A DNA stretch of 64,000 nucleotides from Acuticoccus sp. MNP-M23 (GCF_031195445.1 NZ_CP133480.1:3464501-3528500); one strand, 5' to 3'; positions 35,536 to 45,219 are shown, counted from the first letter of the stretch. The notes: generated by a model not told the origin, from the sequence alone. Made by a program: numbers and translations.

Positions 35536-36588
35536 ATGAGCGAAGAGGCGCGGAGCGAACATGCGATTTCCCAGATCGGCGGACGGGCCGAGGACCGGGC
35601 GTTGATCGTCGACGGCCGACCCCGACGCCGCCGGCGGACCATGGCGAAGCTGCGCTCCCTGTCGCCGGTGGTGCGCCGTTTCGTGCCCCGCGGCCGCAAC
35701 AAGTCCACCACCACCGGGCCCTGGTTCGGCGTGCAGCCGCGTCTGCACGGCAAGCGGACCGAGCCGCTGGACCGCAAGACGCCGACGTTCGGGCAGCTGG
35801 GGACGCTGGAAGTCCGCCTTGCCCGCACCGCCGGCGAGATCAAGCGCGCCCAGCAGATCCGCTATCAGGTGTTTTACGAGGAGCTGGCCGCCCAGCCGGA
35901 TCCGTACGCCATGGCCACCCGGCGGGACCGCGACTCGTTCGACAATATCTGCGACCACCTCCTGGTGCTCGACCACAATGTCGACCCGCGCCCCTTCCGC
36001 AGACCGCGTCCGCGCATCGTCGGCACCTATCGGCTCCTGCGGCAGGAAATTGCCCAGAACCACGGCGGCTTCTACTCCAAGCAGGAATTCGAGATCGATC
36101 CCCTGTTCGAGGGACACGAGGACAAGCGGTTCCTCGAGATGGGCCGCTCCTGCGTCTTGAAGCCATACCGGGACAAGCGCACGGTTGAGTTGCTCTGGCA
36201 CGGTGCGTGGTCCTACGTCCTGCGCCACAAGATCGACGTGATGTTCGGGTGCGCGTCGCTGGGCGGGACCGACCTCGAGGCGCTGGCCCCGGCGCTGTCC
36301 TATCTCCACCACAACCATCTGGCGCCGCCCGAATGGCGGGTGCGGGCGCTGGACGATCGCTATGTCCCCATGGACCGGTTGAAGGTGGACGATGTCGATG
36401 CGCGCAAGGCGCTGCGGGCGCTGCCGCCGCTGATTAAGGGCTATCTGCGCCTCGGGGCCTTTGTGGCCGACGGCGCGGTGGTGGACGAGCAGTTCGGCAC
36501 CACCGATGTGATGATCGTCCTGCCGGTCTCCGGCATTTCCCACCGCTACATCAACTATTACGGCGCCAACGCCAGCCGGCATGCCTGA
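35536..36588 (+). CDS. olsB: L-ornithine N-acyltransferase (OlsB-like, GNAT)
   Basis: 350 residues with a C-terminal acyl-ACP-dependent GNAT fold typical of OlsB: LEVRLARTAGEIKRAQQIRYQVFYEEL, CDHLLVLD, VGTYRLLRQEIA, FEIDPLFEGHEDKRFLEMGRSCV and FGCASLGGTDLEALAPALSYLHH. OlsB makes lyso-ornithine lipid, the first step to ornithine lipids; olsA is not in the window. Start is uncertain: ATG at 35536 is used, but the ATG at 35641 (MAKLRSLSPVV) gives the more usual size of about 315. Overlaps the following flavoprotein gene by 8 bases. Confidence 0.87.
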   Translation: MSEEARSEHAISQIGGRAEDRALIVDGRPRRRRRTMAKLRSLSPVVRRFVPRGRNKSTTTGPWFGVQPRLHGKRTEPLDRKTPTFGQLGTLEVRLARTAGEIKRAQQIRYQVFYEELAAQPDPYAMATRRDRDSFDNICDHLLVLDHNVDPRPFRRPRPRIVGTYRLLRQEIAQNHGGFYSKQEFEIDPLFEGHEDKRFLEMGRSCVLKPYRDKRTVELLWHGAWSYVLRHKIDVMFGCASLGGTDLEALAPALSYLHHNHLAPPEWRVRALDDRYVPMDRLKVDDVDARKALRALPPLIKGYLRLGAFVADGAVVDEQFGTTDVMIVLPVSGISHRYINYYGANASRHA

Positions 36589-37555
36589 CAGCGCGGGAGG
36601 GCCGCGCGTTGCCGTTCTGGGCGCCGGGATTGCCGGGGCTGCGGCGGCGGATGCGCTGACAAGAGCCGGTGCGTCCGTGCGTGTATTCGACAAGGCGCGA
36701 GGGCCGGGCGGGCGGATGGCAAGCCGTCGGGTCACGCTCCCGGACGGCACCGAAACCACCTTCGACCATGGCGCCCAGTGGTTCGCGCCGTGCGATCCGC
36801 GGTTTGCCGCCCTTGTGGCCGACGCCGAACGTGCCGGCGCCGTGGCACCATGGCGCGATGCGCCCGGAGGGGCGATGGTCGGCACACCCCGCATGAACGC
36901 GCTCGTCCGCCATGCACTCGGCGGCGCCGAAGCGCGGTATGGCGCCACCATTTCGCAGCTCGACAGGCAGCCGGACGGCTGGCACCTGGCAGATGCCGAC
37001 GGGCCTGTGGACGCCCCGTTCGATGGTGTTCTTTCCACGCTTCCTGCGCCGCAATTCGGCCCGCTCGCCGCACCCCATGTGCCCTCCCGGGCGCAAGCTG
37101 CCGACGCGGCCCGCTACGCGCCATGCTGGGCGCTGATGCTGGCCTTTGCGCCCGACACGGCCGCGCAGCTTGAGGGCATCGCGCACGATGCGTTGGCCGC
37201 CGACGGTTTCGATTGGGTCGCTTTTGATGGGGGCAAGCCGGGCCGCAGAGGGGCAACGCTGATGGTTCATGCGGACGGCGTCTGGTCCACCGACAATCTC
37301 GAGCGCCCGCGCGAAGACATTGCCGATGCGATGACCGCCACGGTGTGCGGGCGGTTTGACCTGCCGGTGCCGGTGCATGCCGCCGCGCACCGCTGGCGCT
37401 ATTCCAGAGTGCTCACGCCAGCGCCAGCTGCCGCAGGGGCCGATGTCTCGGGCATCGCTGTCGCGGGGGACTGGACTGCCGGCCCCAACGTGGAAGACGC
37501 CTATCTCAGCGGCCTCAATGCCGCCGCTGCTTTGCTTTCTGTCCTGCGGGTTTAG
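36581..37555 (+). CDS. FAD-dependent oxidoreductase, renalase/amine oxidase-like
   Basis: 324 residues. FAD dinucleotide-binding motif VAVLGAGIAGAAAADAL near the N-terminus with FDKARGPGGRMASRR, the TFDHGAQWF block typical of renalase-like proteins, and a C-terminal FAD-contact block IAVAGDWTAGPNVEDAYLSG. The natural substrate of bacterial relatives is mostly unknown. Translationally coupled to the ornithine acyltransferase by an 8-base overlap, though a shared pathway is not obvious. Confidence 0.85.
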   Translation: MPDSAGGPRVAVLGAGIAGAAAADALTRAGASVRVFDKARGPGGRMASRRVTLPDGTETTFDHGAQWFAPCDPRFAALVADAERAGAVAPWRDAPGGAMVGTPRMNALVRHALGGAEARYGATISQLDRQPDGWHLADADGPVDAPFDGVLSTLPAPQFGPLAAPHVPSRAQAADAARYAPCWALMLAFAPDTAAQLEGIAHDALAADGFDWVAFDGGKPGRRGATLMVHADGVWSTDNLERPREDIADAMTATVCGRFDLPVPVHAAAHRWRYSRVLTPAPAAAGADVSGIAVAGDWTAGPNVEDAYLSGLNAAAALLSVLRV

Positions 37556-37647
37556 AAAGCCTCGCTACAACGGATGATGCGGCGAGCCCTCGGGACCTGC
37601 CGCATCTCTTGCCGCGCAATCCTGGCGCGGGCCACTGCCGATCCCGA

Positions 37648-39060
37648 TCAGTCGAAAAGCGAACCGGCGCGGTCGAACAGACTGCGGCTGCCTTTGGTGA
37701 TGCTGGAGAAGAAGCCTTCCTTCTCCTCTTCGGACGCGTAGCCGAGCGGTTGCGGCGGCGCGGCCGGCTGAGGCGCGACCGCCACTTCCGGCGTTTCCGG
37801 CGATGCGGGGACGCCCGGCGGCGGCGTGGAAATCACACCAGCGGTGGAAGCGACCGGGGCGTTGGCCGAGGCAGCCGGCGGTGTTGTGGCGGCGACCGCT
37901 GCGGGCGCATCGTCCTTGTCGCCATTGCCGAATAGGCTCGGAATCCGGAAGCCGATACCCTTGTCCTGCGAAGCGGCGGAGGTGGATGCGCGGCGAATCG
38001 GCGAAGGCTTGGGGAAGGGCGTGCCGCCGCCAACCAGGACCGAGGGATCGGCGCTTGCCACCGCGGCGTCGGACACGTCTTCGGCCGTCGTGTCGTTACG
38101 TTCCCGCTTGAAGAGCGCGGCAATCGCCTCGTCGCGCGCCTCAAAATTCTTCTGGCGCTCTTCCTTGATCTTGGCCTTGGCCACGAGCACGTTGCGCTTC
38201 TCAAGATCGGACGCCTGCTTGGCGGCAACCAGCTGTTTCAGCTGGGGCGAAACCTCGTAGGTGGGGCAGGCGCTGGTGGAGGAGAAGGAGCCGCCGCTGG
38301 GCGTCGCGTTGAACACGTAGCGCCGGCCGCAAACGTCGATCTTCGGTGCCTTGCCGCTCACCTCGAAATGGTCGGTGCCGACCTTCAGCATCTCCCAGAA
38401 TTCGAGATGTTCGCTGTCGGCGTGGCGGGCCATGTTTTCCGGCGTCATCCGGAAGGGGAGCGCCTGGATCTGAAAGCCCTGCTGGCCGCCGCGGAACGCT
38501 TCGCGGGCGAGGGCGTAGATTTCCTGAATCTGCTGATCCTCCATCGCGTAGCAACCGCGGGAAGAGCAGTCCCCATGGACCATGAGGTTGGAACCGGTGC
38601 GGCCGTTGGCCCGGTCGTACGCGTTGGGGAAGCCGATATTGAACGACAGATGGTAGCTGGAGTTGGGGTTCATGCGCCCGGGCGTGACCGTATAGAAGCC
38701 CTCCGGCGCCTGCCGGTCGCCTTCCTTGAACTTCGGCCCCAGTTTGCCTGACCAGGCGCAGATATCGTACTCTTTCAGCATCTTGTAGTTGCCGGAGCGG
38801 TCCCGCTTCCAGACTTCGAGCTGATCTTCCTCCTTGTAGATCCGCAGGAGGATCGGCGAGCGCTCGTCCATGTTCAAGCGGCCGATCTTGCCCTTGAGGC
38901 TGGCTGGCAGCGGGGCAAGGTGCGCAGCATCGCCGTGGGCAAGCTCACTCACCTGGCAGCCGGCAATGGTCAGAGACAGCAGGGACGCGCCCGCAAGAAC
39001 GCGCAAGCTGCGGCGCAGTCGGCGCCTGCAATCATCGAGACGCACAGCGTTCAAGGTCAT
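37648..39060 (-). CDS. L,D-transpeptidase (YafK/YkuD type), predicted lipoprotein
   Basis: 470 residues from ATG 39060. The lipobox LTIAGC puts the lipidated Cys at 35. The catalytic YkuD domain of the YafK subgroup runs from about 65 to 250: LLRIYKEEDQLEVWKRD, PGRMNPNSSYHLSFNIGFPN and the nucleophile block LMVHGDCSSRGCYAM. A charged helical stretch (KQASDLEKRNVLVAKAKIKE) and a Pro/Ala/Thr-rich tail follow. YafK-type enzymes cleave or form links between peptidoglycan and proteins. The tail after 290 lacks a recognised domain. Confidence 0.87.
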   Translation of the reverse strand: MTLNAVRLDDCRRRLRRSLRVLAGASLLSLTIAGCQVSELAHGDAAHLAPLPASLKGKIGRLNMDERSPILLRIYKEEDQLEVWKRDRSGNYKMLKEYDICAWSGKLGPKFKEGDRQAPEGFYTVTPGRMNPNSSYHLSFNIGFPNAYDRANGRTGSNLMVHGDCSSRGCYAMEDQQIQEIYALAREAFRGGQQGFQIQALPFRMTPENMARHADSEHLEFWEMLKVGTDHFEVSGKAPKIDVCGRRYVFNATPSGGSFSSTSACPTYEVSPQLKQLVAAKQASDLEKRNVLVAKAKIKEERQKNFEARDEAIAALFKRERNDTTAEDVSDAAVASADPSVLVGGGTPFPKPSPIRRASTSAASQDKGIGFRIPSLFGNGDKDDAPAAVAATTPPAASANAPVASTAGVISTPPPGVPASPETPEVAVAPQPAAPPQPLGYASEEEKEGFFSSITKGSRSLFDRAGSLFD

Positions 39061-39202
39061 CCGAACTCCCGCGGTCCATGGCGGCACGAACATTCACGCC
39101 ATCCATTGGCGTTTAGCCTGTGCCGACCGTCTTTACAAATCGTCAATACTGCTTGCCGGGGGCTTACCCCCAGTGAACAATTGAACGTGATCTGCGCGAG
39201 GC

Positions 39203-40159
39203 CTAAGCCTCGAGCGTCCGTCCGATGGCAAGGAACCGCGCAGCACGGGCACTTTTGAGCGCGGCCGGGTCGGTTCCGTCAAGCTCCGCGAGGGCGCGTT
39301 CGATGGCCGCACCGGCGGACTGGATGGCGCTGTCCATGTCGCGGTGAGCGCCGCCGAGCGGCTCCGGCACGATTTCCTCGATCACACCGAGCTTCAGAAG
39401 GTCGCTGGCGGTGATCTTCATGTTGGCGGCGGCTTCCTGCGCGCGGGTGGAGTCGCGCCACAGGATCGACGCCGCGCCCTCCGGGGTAATCACCGAGTAG
39501 ACTGCGTGCTCGAGCATCAGGACGCGGTTGGCCGTCGCCAGCGCCAGCGCGCCGCCCGAGCCACCTTCGCCGATGATGACGGCCACCGACGGCACGGTCA
39601 GCATCAGCGCCTGTTCGGTGGAACGGGCGATGGCCTCGGCCTGTCCGCGCTCTTCGGCGCCGATGCCGGGGTAGGCGCCGGCGGTGTCGATCAGCGTGAT
39701 GACGGGAAGGCGGAAGCGTTCGGCCAGCTGCATGATCCGCTTGGCCTTGCGGTAGCCCTCCGGCCGGGCCATGCCGAAATTGTGCTTGATGCGGCCCTCG
39801 GTGTCCGCGCCGCGCTCGTTGGCCAGAACGGCGACCGAGCGCCCCCTGAAGCGGCCGAGACCGGCCAGAACGGCAGCATCCTCGGCAAAGGAGCGGTCAC
39901 CGGCCAGCGGCGAGTAGTCCTCGATCAGCTGGTGGATGTAGTGTGAGCCGTGCGGCCTGTCCGGGTGGCGCGCCACGGCGGTCTTCTGCCAGGGCGTCAG
40001 CTTGGAATAGATTTCCGCCAGTGCCTTCTCGGCCTTGTCCTTCAGCTTGGCGATCTCATCGGAACCGTCCACGGCCGAATCGTTGCCCAGCGTGCGCAGA
40101 TCCTCGATCTTGCCGAACACGTCGGCGACAGGTTTCTCGAATTCAAGGAAGGTGCGCAT
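39203..40159 (-). CDS. accA: Acetyl-CoA carboxylase carboxyltransferase subunit alpha
   Basis: 318 residues, standard length. Blocks: LEFEKPVADVFGKIEDLR at the N-terminus, TPWQKTAVARHPDRPHG, DRSFAEDAAVLAGLGRF, LIDTAGAYPGIGAEERGQAEAIA, IGEGGSGGALALA and ITPEGAASILWRD. It transfers the carboxyl group from biotin to acetyl-CoA in the first step of fatty acid synthesis. xerD lies just upstream on the same strand. Confidence 0.97.
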   Translation of the reverse strand: MRTFLEFEKPVADVFGKIEDLRTLGNDSAVDGSDEIAKLKDKAEKALAEIYSKLTPWQKTAVARHPDRPHGSHYIHQLIEDYSPLAGDRSFAEDAAVLAGLGRFRGRSVAVLANERGADTEGRIKHNFGMARPEGYRKAKRIMQLAERFRLPVITLIDTAGAYPGIGAEERGQAEAIARSTEQALMLTVPSVAVIIGEGGSGGALALATANRVLMLEHAVYSVITPEGAASILWRDSTRAQEAAANMKITASDLLKLGVIEEIVPEPLGGAHRDMDSAIQSAGAAIERALAELDGTDPAALKSARAARFLAIGRTLEA

Positions 40160-40240
40160 TTTCCAACTGGCTGACAGGGTGGCTCGGGCGGTGCGGCGTG
40201 GCGCGTGCGGCGGACCTTGCTACCGCCCCAAGCGGCGCTG

Positions 40241-41137
40241 TCAAGCGTGGGGGTGGTCGCCCAGCGGATGGCAATCGGTCAGAACGGTGCGCAACTCGTC
40301 AGGCAGAACGTGGGTATAGATCTCGGTCGTGGCAATGTTGCGGTGGCCAAGAAGTGTCTGGACGACGCGCAGATCGGCGCCGCGAGCCAGCAAATGCGTG
40401 GCGAATGCGTGCCGCAGAACGTGCGGTGAAAGTTTGTGCGCGGGGAGGCCGGCAGCCGCGGCAAGCGTTTTCAGCTCCCGCCCGAACGCCTGACGCGTGA
40501 GATGCCCGCTGGCCGATTGCGCCGGAAACAGGTGCTTGCCCGCCGGGCCCGGCCTTGCCGTGCGCCATGCGGCGACCGCGCGGTGGGCAGCGTCGGTGAG
40601 GGGGGCCATGCGCTCACGCCCGCCCTTGCCGCGCACGATCATGGCCGGCGCACCCGCCTTGATTGCACTGTCCGGCAGGCCGACCAGCTCGGTCACACGC
40701 AGGCCGGCGGCGTAAAGGAGTTCGATCAGCGCATGGCGGCGGAGTGCGCCGGGCTCCCGGCGCTCCGCAGCGCCGGCGGCCGTTTCCAGAAGCCGGGACA
40801 CCTCATCCACCGAAAGGATTTTCGGCAGCGGCTTGGATTTCCTGGGGCCGGCCACCAGCGCGCCGGGATTGTCGTTTCGCGCACCCTCGCTGTAGTGGAA
40901 GCGCATCAGCCGCCGTACCGCAGACAGGCGGCGGTTCTGGGTGGTGCGCGCCTCGCCATCCGCCGAAAGGGACGCCAGAAAGCTGGAGATTTCCGCCTCG
41001 CCAGCGGCTTCAAGCGCGATGTCGCGGGCGTCGCAGTGGGCGGAAAACTTGGTGAGGTCGCGCCGGTAGGCCGACAGCGTGTGGGGTGAAGCATCCCGCT
41101 CCACGGCCATCATCTCCAGAAAACTTTCGATATCCAC
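40241..41137 (-). CDS. xerD: Site-specific tyrosine recombinase XerD
   Basis: 298 residues; partner of XerC for dimer resolution at dif. N-terminal domain FLEMMAVERDASPHTLSAYRRDL; catalytic residues in YAAGLRVTELVGL (Arg), GKGGRER (Lys), HVLRHAFATHLL, LGHRNIATTEIYTHV (His and nucleophile Tyr). The start is GTG at 41137, chosen because GGAGGAGG lies eight bases upstream and it matches the family N-terminus; the frame stays open over 1.7 kb further across aroK/aroB, which is a shadow. Divergent from aroK across 163 bases. Confidence 0.94.
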   Translation of the reverse strand: MDIESFLEMMAVERDASPHTLSAYRRDLTKFSAHCDARDIALEAAGEAEISSFLASLSADGEARTTQNRRLSAVRRLMRFHYSEGARNDNPGALVAGPRKSKPLPKILSVDEVSRLLETAAGAAERREPGALRRHALIELLYAAGLRVTELVGLPDSAIKAGAPAMIVRGKGGRERMAPLTDAAHRAVAAWRTARPGPAGKHLFPAQSASGHLTRQAFGRELKTLAAAAGLPAHKLSPHVLRHAFATHLLARGADLRVVQTLLGHRNIATTEIYTHVLPDELRTVLTDCHPLGDHPHA

Positions 41138-41300
41138 GGGCGCGACCTCCTCCAGAGGGTGCACAGTGGCCTGCCGGGTCTTGCAGGATGGTGGAGATTT
41201 CCGGCAAAAGTCGACGGAACGGATGCAAGGCCTTGCACTCCGGCGCGCGATTGTGTCCGCTGAGCGGGTCAAGGCGCCCGCGCGCCGCGGAATTGGAGAT

Positions 41301-41909
41301 ATGGACACACAGGGGCTCGCACACAGTGCCGGCACCCGCCGCCGGCGGGGCACCGACAGGTGGGTTCGGCAGAACATCGTGCTGGTCGGGCTTCCGGGCG
41401 TCGGCAAGTCGAGCGTCGGCCGCCGCCTTGCGTACAGGCTTGGCCTGCCGTTCGTCGATGCGGACAACGCCATCGAGGATGCGGCCGGCATGTCCATTCC
41501 GGATATCTTCACAACGCACGGCGAAGCAGCCTTCCGCGAAGGCGAGACCCGCGTTATCACGCGCCTCCTGCGCGACGGGCCGCAGGTGGTCGCCACCGGC
41601 GGCGGTGCGTTCATGTCGGCCGAAACCCGTGCAGCCGTGGCGGAGCTCGGCATCTCGGTGTGGCTGGACGCATCGAACGAAGTGCTGGTGTCGCGCATTG
41701 CCAAGCGGAACCACAGGCCATTGTTCCGGGGCGTCGACCCCAATGAAAAGCTGAAGGAGTTGCGAGCCGTGCGAGACCCCTTGTTCGCCGAGGCGAACAT
41801 TCGAGTCGCATCCTCGTTCGGCCCGCATGAGCGGGTGGTGAACAGGATTGTCCGCGCCCTGCGCGCACGCCAGCAAAATGGCGCCCCCAACGGTAACGCA
41901 CCATGCTGA
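41301..41909 (+). CDS. aroK: Shikimate kinase
   Basis: 202 residues: Walker A GLPGVGKSSVGRRLA near 30, shikimate-binding DADNAIEDAAG, FREGETRVI, GGGAFMSAETR and the lid arginine region KRNHRPLFRG. It phosphorylates shikimate in aromatic amino acid synthesis. The first about 24 residues are an Arg-rich leader. ATG at 41301 follows GGAG. Overlaps aroB by 7 bases (ATGCTGA), a classic aroKB pair. Confidence 0.94.
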   Translation: MDTQGLAHSAGTRRRRGTDRWVRQNIVLVGLPGVGKSSVGRRLAYRLGLPFVDADNAIEDAAGMSIPDIFTTHGEAAFREGETRVITRLLRDGPQVVATGGGAFMSAETRAAVAELGISVWLDASNEVLVSRIAKRNHRPLFRGVDPNEKLKELRAVRDPLFAEANIRVASSFGPHERVVNRIVRALRARQQNGAPNGNAPC

Positions 41910-43024
41910 AGACCAGCGAAACGCCGCACCGCGTCCACGTTCCGCTGCCCGGCCGCGCCTATGACGTGGCGATCGGCCCTGGCCTCATATCCGGCGCTGG
42001 CGAAGAGATTGCGCGCGTGTGCGGGCAGCGAAGCGCGCTGGTGGTGACCGACACCGCGGTCGCCGCCTTCCATCTCGAGCCCTTGATGCACGCGCTGGAG
42101 CGAGGCGGGATCAGCGCCACCACGCACGTTGTGGCGGAGGGCGAAGCCTCCAAGGCCTGGCAGCCGCTGACCGCCACCGTCGATGCCATCCTCGACGCCA
42201 AGCTCGAACGCCGCGACGTGGTGATTGCGCTTGGTGGCGGCGTGGTCGGCGACCTCACCGGGTTTGCCGCGGCAATCGCACGGCGGGGGATGCCGTTCGT
42301 CCAGATCCCCACCACGCTGCTGGCACAGGTGGATTCGGCCGTCGGCGGGAAGACCGGGATCAACACCGCCCATGGCAAGAATCTGGTCGGTGCGTTCCAT
42401 CAGCCCAAGCTGGTGCTGGCCGACACCGATGCCCTGAAGACGCTGCCGGAGCGTCACCGCCGCGCCGGCTATGCCGAGATCGTCAAGATCGGCCTCATCA
42501 ACGACCCGGCTTTCTTCGCCCGGCTGGAGGCGCTGGGTGCGCGTGTTATCCGCGACGACCTTGCAAGCGCCATTGCCACCGCGGTGGCCGCAAAGGCAAA
42601 GATTGTGGTGGCCGACGAGGAGGAGGCGGGCGAACGCGCGCTCCTCAACCTTGGCCACACCTTTGCCCACGCCGTGGAGCGCTGCGCGGGGTATGACGGG
42701 CGGATCGTGCATGGCGAGGCCGTCGGTCTCGGCCTTGCCCTCGCATTCCGTCTTTCGGTCCGCCTCGGCCTTTGTCCGGCGGAGGATGCCGCCCGCGTTG
42801 CCGCGCACCTCAAGGCTGTCGGCCTGCCGACCAATTTTGCCGACGTTCCCGTGCCGCTTGGCGCCGAGGCGGTGCAGCACGCGATGAACCAGGACAAGAA
42901 GGTGGCCGATGGCATCATCCGCTTCGTCCTCACCCGCGGGATCGGAGAGGCCTTCGTGTCGGACGGGGTGCCGCCGGAAGATATTGCGGCATTCCTCGCC
43001 GCCGAGGGGCTTGCCCCGTCATGA
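41903..43024 (+). CDS. aroB: 3-dehydroquinate synthase
   Basis: 373 residues, standard length. NAD-binding and zinc-site blocks: GEASKAWQPL, ALGGGVVGDLTGFAAAIARRGMPFVQIPTTLLAQVDSAVGGKTGIN, (GKNLVGAFHQP), AEIVKIGLI, LNLGHTFAHAVE and HGEAVGLGLA. It converts DAHP to 3-dehydroquinate, the second shikimate step. Translationally coupled with aroK and followed after 27 bases by the CNNM gene. Confidence 0.96.
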   Translation: MLKTSETPHRVHVPLPGRAYDVAIGPGLISGAGEEIARVCGQRSALVVTDTAVAAFHLEPLMHALERGGISATTHVVAEGEASKAWQPLTATVDAILDAKLERRDVVIALGGGVVGDLTGFAAAIARRGMPFVQIPTTLLAQVDSAVGGKTGINTAHGKNLVGAFHQPKLVLADTDALKTLPERHRRAGYAEIVKIGLINDPAFFARLEALGARVIRDDLASAIATAVAAKAKIVVADEEEAGERALLNLGHTFAHAVERCAGYDGRIVHGEAVGLGLALAFRLSVRLGLCPAEDAARVAAHLKAVGLPTNFADVPVPLGAEAVQHAMNQDKKVADGIIRFVLTRGIGEAFVSDGVPPEDIAAFLAAEGLAPS

Positions 43025-43051
43025 CGTGCGCTGCCTGTTGAGGCCCATCCC

Positions 43052-44332
43052 ATGACCCTGGACATCGACCTGCTCCTGACCTGCCTTGCGATCGTCGTGC
43101 TGCTCGTCCTTTCGGCCTTCTTCTCGGGCTCGGAGACGGCGCTGACGGCGGCCAGCCGCGCGCGCCTTCTTCAGCTGGAAAAGCAGGGGATGAAGCGCGC
43201 CGCCATTGCCGCCAAGCTGATGCAGACGCGCGAGCGGCTCATCGGCGCGCTGCTGGTGGGCAACAACCTCGTCAACATTCTGGCGTCCGCGCTCGCCACC
43301 AGCGCGCTTCTGCGCATCTTCGGCGATGCAGCCATCGTCTACGCCACCTTCATGATGACGGCGCTGGTGCTGATCTTCTCCGAAGTTCTGCCCAAGACCC
43401 TGGCGATCCTGCGACCCGAGGGCTTTTCGCTGGTGGTGGCGCCCGTCGTGCGCGTCATCGTCGTTGTCTTCTCGCCGGTGACCTCCACCGTCCAGCAGAT
43501 CGTGCGCCTTATCCTGCGCATCTTCGGCGTCCGCGCCGATGCCGACACGGTTCAGTCCGCCCGCGAGGAAATCCGCGGCACGGTGGATCTGCAGCACGCC
43601 GAGGGCGGCCTTCACAAGGCAGAGCGCGACCGCCTCGGCGCGCTGCTCGACCTTGCCGAGATCGAGGTGTCGGACGTAATGGTCCACCGCACCCGGATGC
43701 GGATGCTGAATGCCGACGACAGCGCCGATGAAATCCTGAAGGAGGCGCTCGCCTCGCCCTATACGCGCATGCCGCTGTGGAAGGACAAGACCGACAACCT
43801 CATCGGCGTCCTCCACGCCAAGGACCTTTTGCGCGCGGTTCATGCGGCGCATGGCGACATGACGAAGATCGACGTGCCGTCCATCGCCAAGCCGCCCTGG
43901 TTCGTGCCGGACACCACGCGCCTGCACGACCAGCTCAACGCCTTCCTCAAGCGCAAGAGCCACTTTGCGCTGGTGGTGGACGAGTATGGCGAGGTGATGG
44001 GCCTCGTCACCCTGGAAGACATTCTGGAAGAGATCGTCGGCGAGATCGAGGACGAGTACGACGTTGTGGTCGAGGGCGTCCTGCCGCAGACCGACGGCTC
44101 GGTGCTGGTCGACGGCACCGTGACCATCCGCGACCTCAACCGCGCGCTCGACTGGTCATTGCCGGACGATGAGGCCACCACGGCGGCCGGCCTCGTCATT
44201 CACGAGGCGCAGATGATCCCGGAGGTGAACCAGGCGTTCACCTTCCACGGGGTGCGCTTCGAGGTGGCGGAAAGGGAGCGCAACCGCGTTACCCGCCTTC
44301 GCCTGACCCGCACCGACATGGCGGAGGTCTAG
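43052..44332 (+). CDS. CNNM/CorB-family membrane protein with CBS pair
   Basis: 426 residues: DUF21 (CNNM) membrane domain with about three to four helices (LLTCLAIVVLLVLSAFFSG SETALTAAS; NNLVNILASALATSALL; ALVLIFSEVLPKTLA), a CBS pair (VMVHRTRMRMLNAD through GLVTLEDILEEIVGEIEDE) and a C-terminal CorC_HlyC domain. Members mediate magnesium efflux or homeostasis; the old name is hemolysin-like. Gene order aroK-aroB-CNNM is common in this bacterial group. Confidence 0.92.
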   Translation: MTLDIDLLLTCLAIVVLLVLSAFFSGSETALTAASRARLLQLEKQGMKRAAIAAKLMQTRERLIGALLVGNNLVNILASALATSALLRIFGDAAIVYATFMMTALVLIFSEVLPKTLAILRPEGFSLVVAPVVRVIVVVFSPVTSTVQQIVRLILRIFGVRADADTVQSAREEIRGTVDLQHAEGGLHKAERDRLGALLDLAEIEVSDVMVHRTRMRMLNADDSADEILKEALASPYTRMPLWKDKTDNLIGVLHAKDLLRAVHAAHGDMTKIDVPSIAKPPWFVPDTTRLHDQLNAFLKRKSHFALVVDEYGEVMGLVTLEDILEEIVGEIEDEYDVVVEGVLPQTDGSVLVDGTVTIRDLNRALDWSLPDDEATTAAGLVIHEAQMIPEVNQAFTFHGVRFEVAERERNRVTRLRLTRTDMAEV

Positions 44333-44335
44333 TCA

Positions 44336-44356
44336 GCACCGGCGCTTGGCCGGTGC
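44336..44356. terminator. Hairpin between convergent CNNM and universal stress genes
   Basis: Perfect 8-bp stem GCACCGGC / GCCGGTGC with a 5-base loop, four bases past the CNNM stop. No T-run on either strand, so a Rho-assisted or bidirectional terminator is only probable. Confidence 0.5.
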
Positions 44357-44370
44357 CAGTGCTGCTGCTG

Positions 44371-45219
44371 CTAGCGGAACACCACAATCGGGATCTTGCA
44401 GGACCGCAGCATTGCCGTGGTCGACGAACCGATGATCAACTGGCGGATGCGCGAGTGGCCGTGGCTGCCCATCGCCAGAAGGTCGATCCCTTCATTCTCC
44501 ACGTAGGCGGAGATGGCGCGCTCCGGCTGGCCGGGTACGACAGAGGCCGTAACCGTGTGGCCGCCGCCTTTCAGGAGTGCGACAGCGCCCTCCAGCTTGC
44601 GGCGCGTCTCGGTCTTGTCCTCGCCGACGGTGACGATGTGGCATTCGAGCCCTGAGAACAGCGGGCTGCGGGCCACATGGTCGACTGCCCGCATGGCGCT
44701 TGCGCTGCCATCATATGCAATCAGGAAACGGTTGATGGGTTTGAAGGCGCGCGAGGCGACGAGAACCGGCTTCTTGCTGCCGCGCACCACACGCTCCAGG
44801 TTGGAGCCGAGGTGGAGCTTGGCAAAATCGGCCGCTTCGCCGCGCTTGCCGACCACAATCATGTCGACGTCGCTCTCCGCATCCTCGATGGCCTCGATGA
44901 GGTCTCCGGTGCGAAGCCTTGGCGTTGCCGTCACACCGGCTTCGGACAAAAGCTCGGCGACATCGTCGAGGATGGCGCGGCCACGCTTTTGCGCCAGCCT
45001 TGCCCGCTGCTCGTCCAGCGTCGAAAGCTCCTGCAACAGGGCCGTGCGGGCACCAAGGCTGATGCTGCCGGACAGGTTCGTCGGCGCGCTGGAGGTTTCC
45101 CGGCGGCCGATGGCGTGGAGCAGATCCAGCGTTGCCCCGGTCCGCCCGACAATCCAGGCGGCATGGTCGGCAACGCTGCGTGTGTAGGTCGAGCCGTCGA
45201 CCAGCGCGACTAGCTTCAT
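44371..45219 (-). CDS. Tandem universal stress protein
   Basis: 282 residues from ATG 45219 (GGGAGAC upstream), two UspA-like domains. The first begins KLVALVDGSTYTRSVADHAAWI and has VVGKRGEAADF; the second begins FLIAYDGSASAMRAVDHV and carries the ATP-binding motif GSHGHSRIRQLIIGSSTTAML. The clear G-2x-G-9x-G-S/T pattern in the second half suggests ATP binding there. Downstream of, and probably co-transcribed with, the SulP transporter. Confidence 0.93.
   Translation of the reverse strand: MKLVALVDGSTYTRSVADHAAWIVGRTGATLDLLHAIGRRETSSAPTNLSGSISLGARTALLQELSTLDEQRARLAQKRGRAILDDVAELLSEAGVTATPRLRTGDLIEAIEDAESDVDMIVVGKRGEAADFAKLHLGSNLERVVRGSKKPVLVASRAFKPINRFLIAYDGSASAMRAVDHVARSPLFSGLECHIVTVGEDKTETRRKLEGAVALLKGGGHTVTASVVPGQPERAISAYVENEGIDLLAMGSHGHSRIRQLIIGSSTTAMLRSCKIPIVVFR

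Noticed and set aside
39150-39180. GGGGG/CCCCC inverted repeat after accA as a terminator
   Set aside because: The stem is only five pairs with no T-run on the minus strand; too weak to call.
40241-42880. An 879-codon minus-strand frame extending far upstream of XerD
   Set aside because: Everything before about 41137 is antisense to aroK and aroB, has no protein-like motifs, and a GGAGGAGG site marks the GTG at 41137 as the real xerD start.
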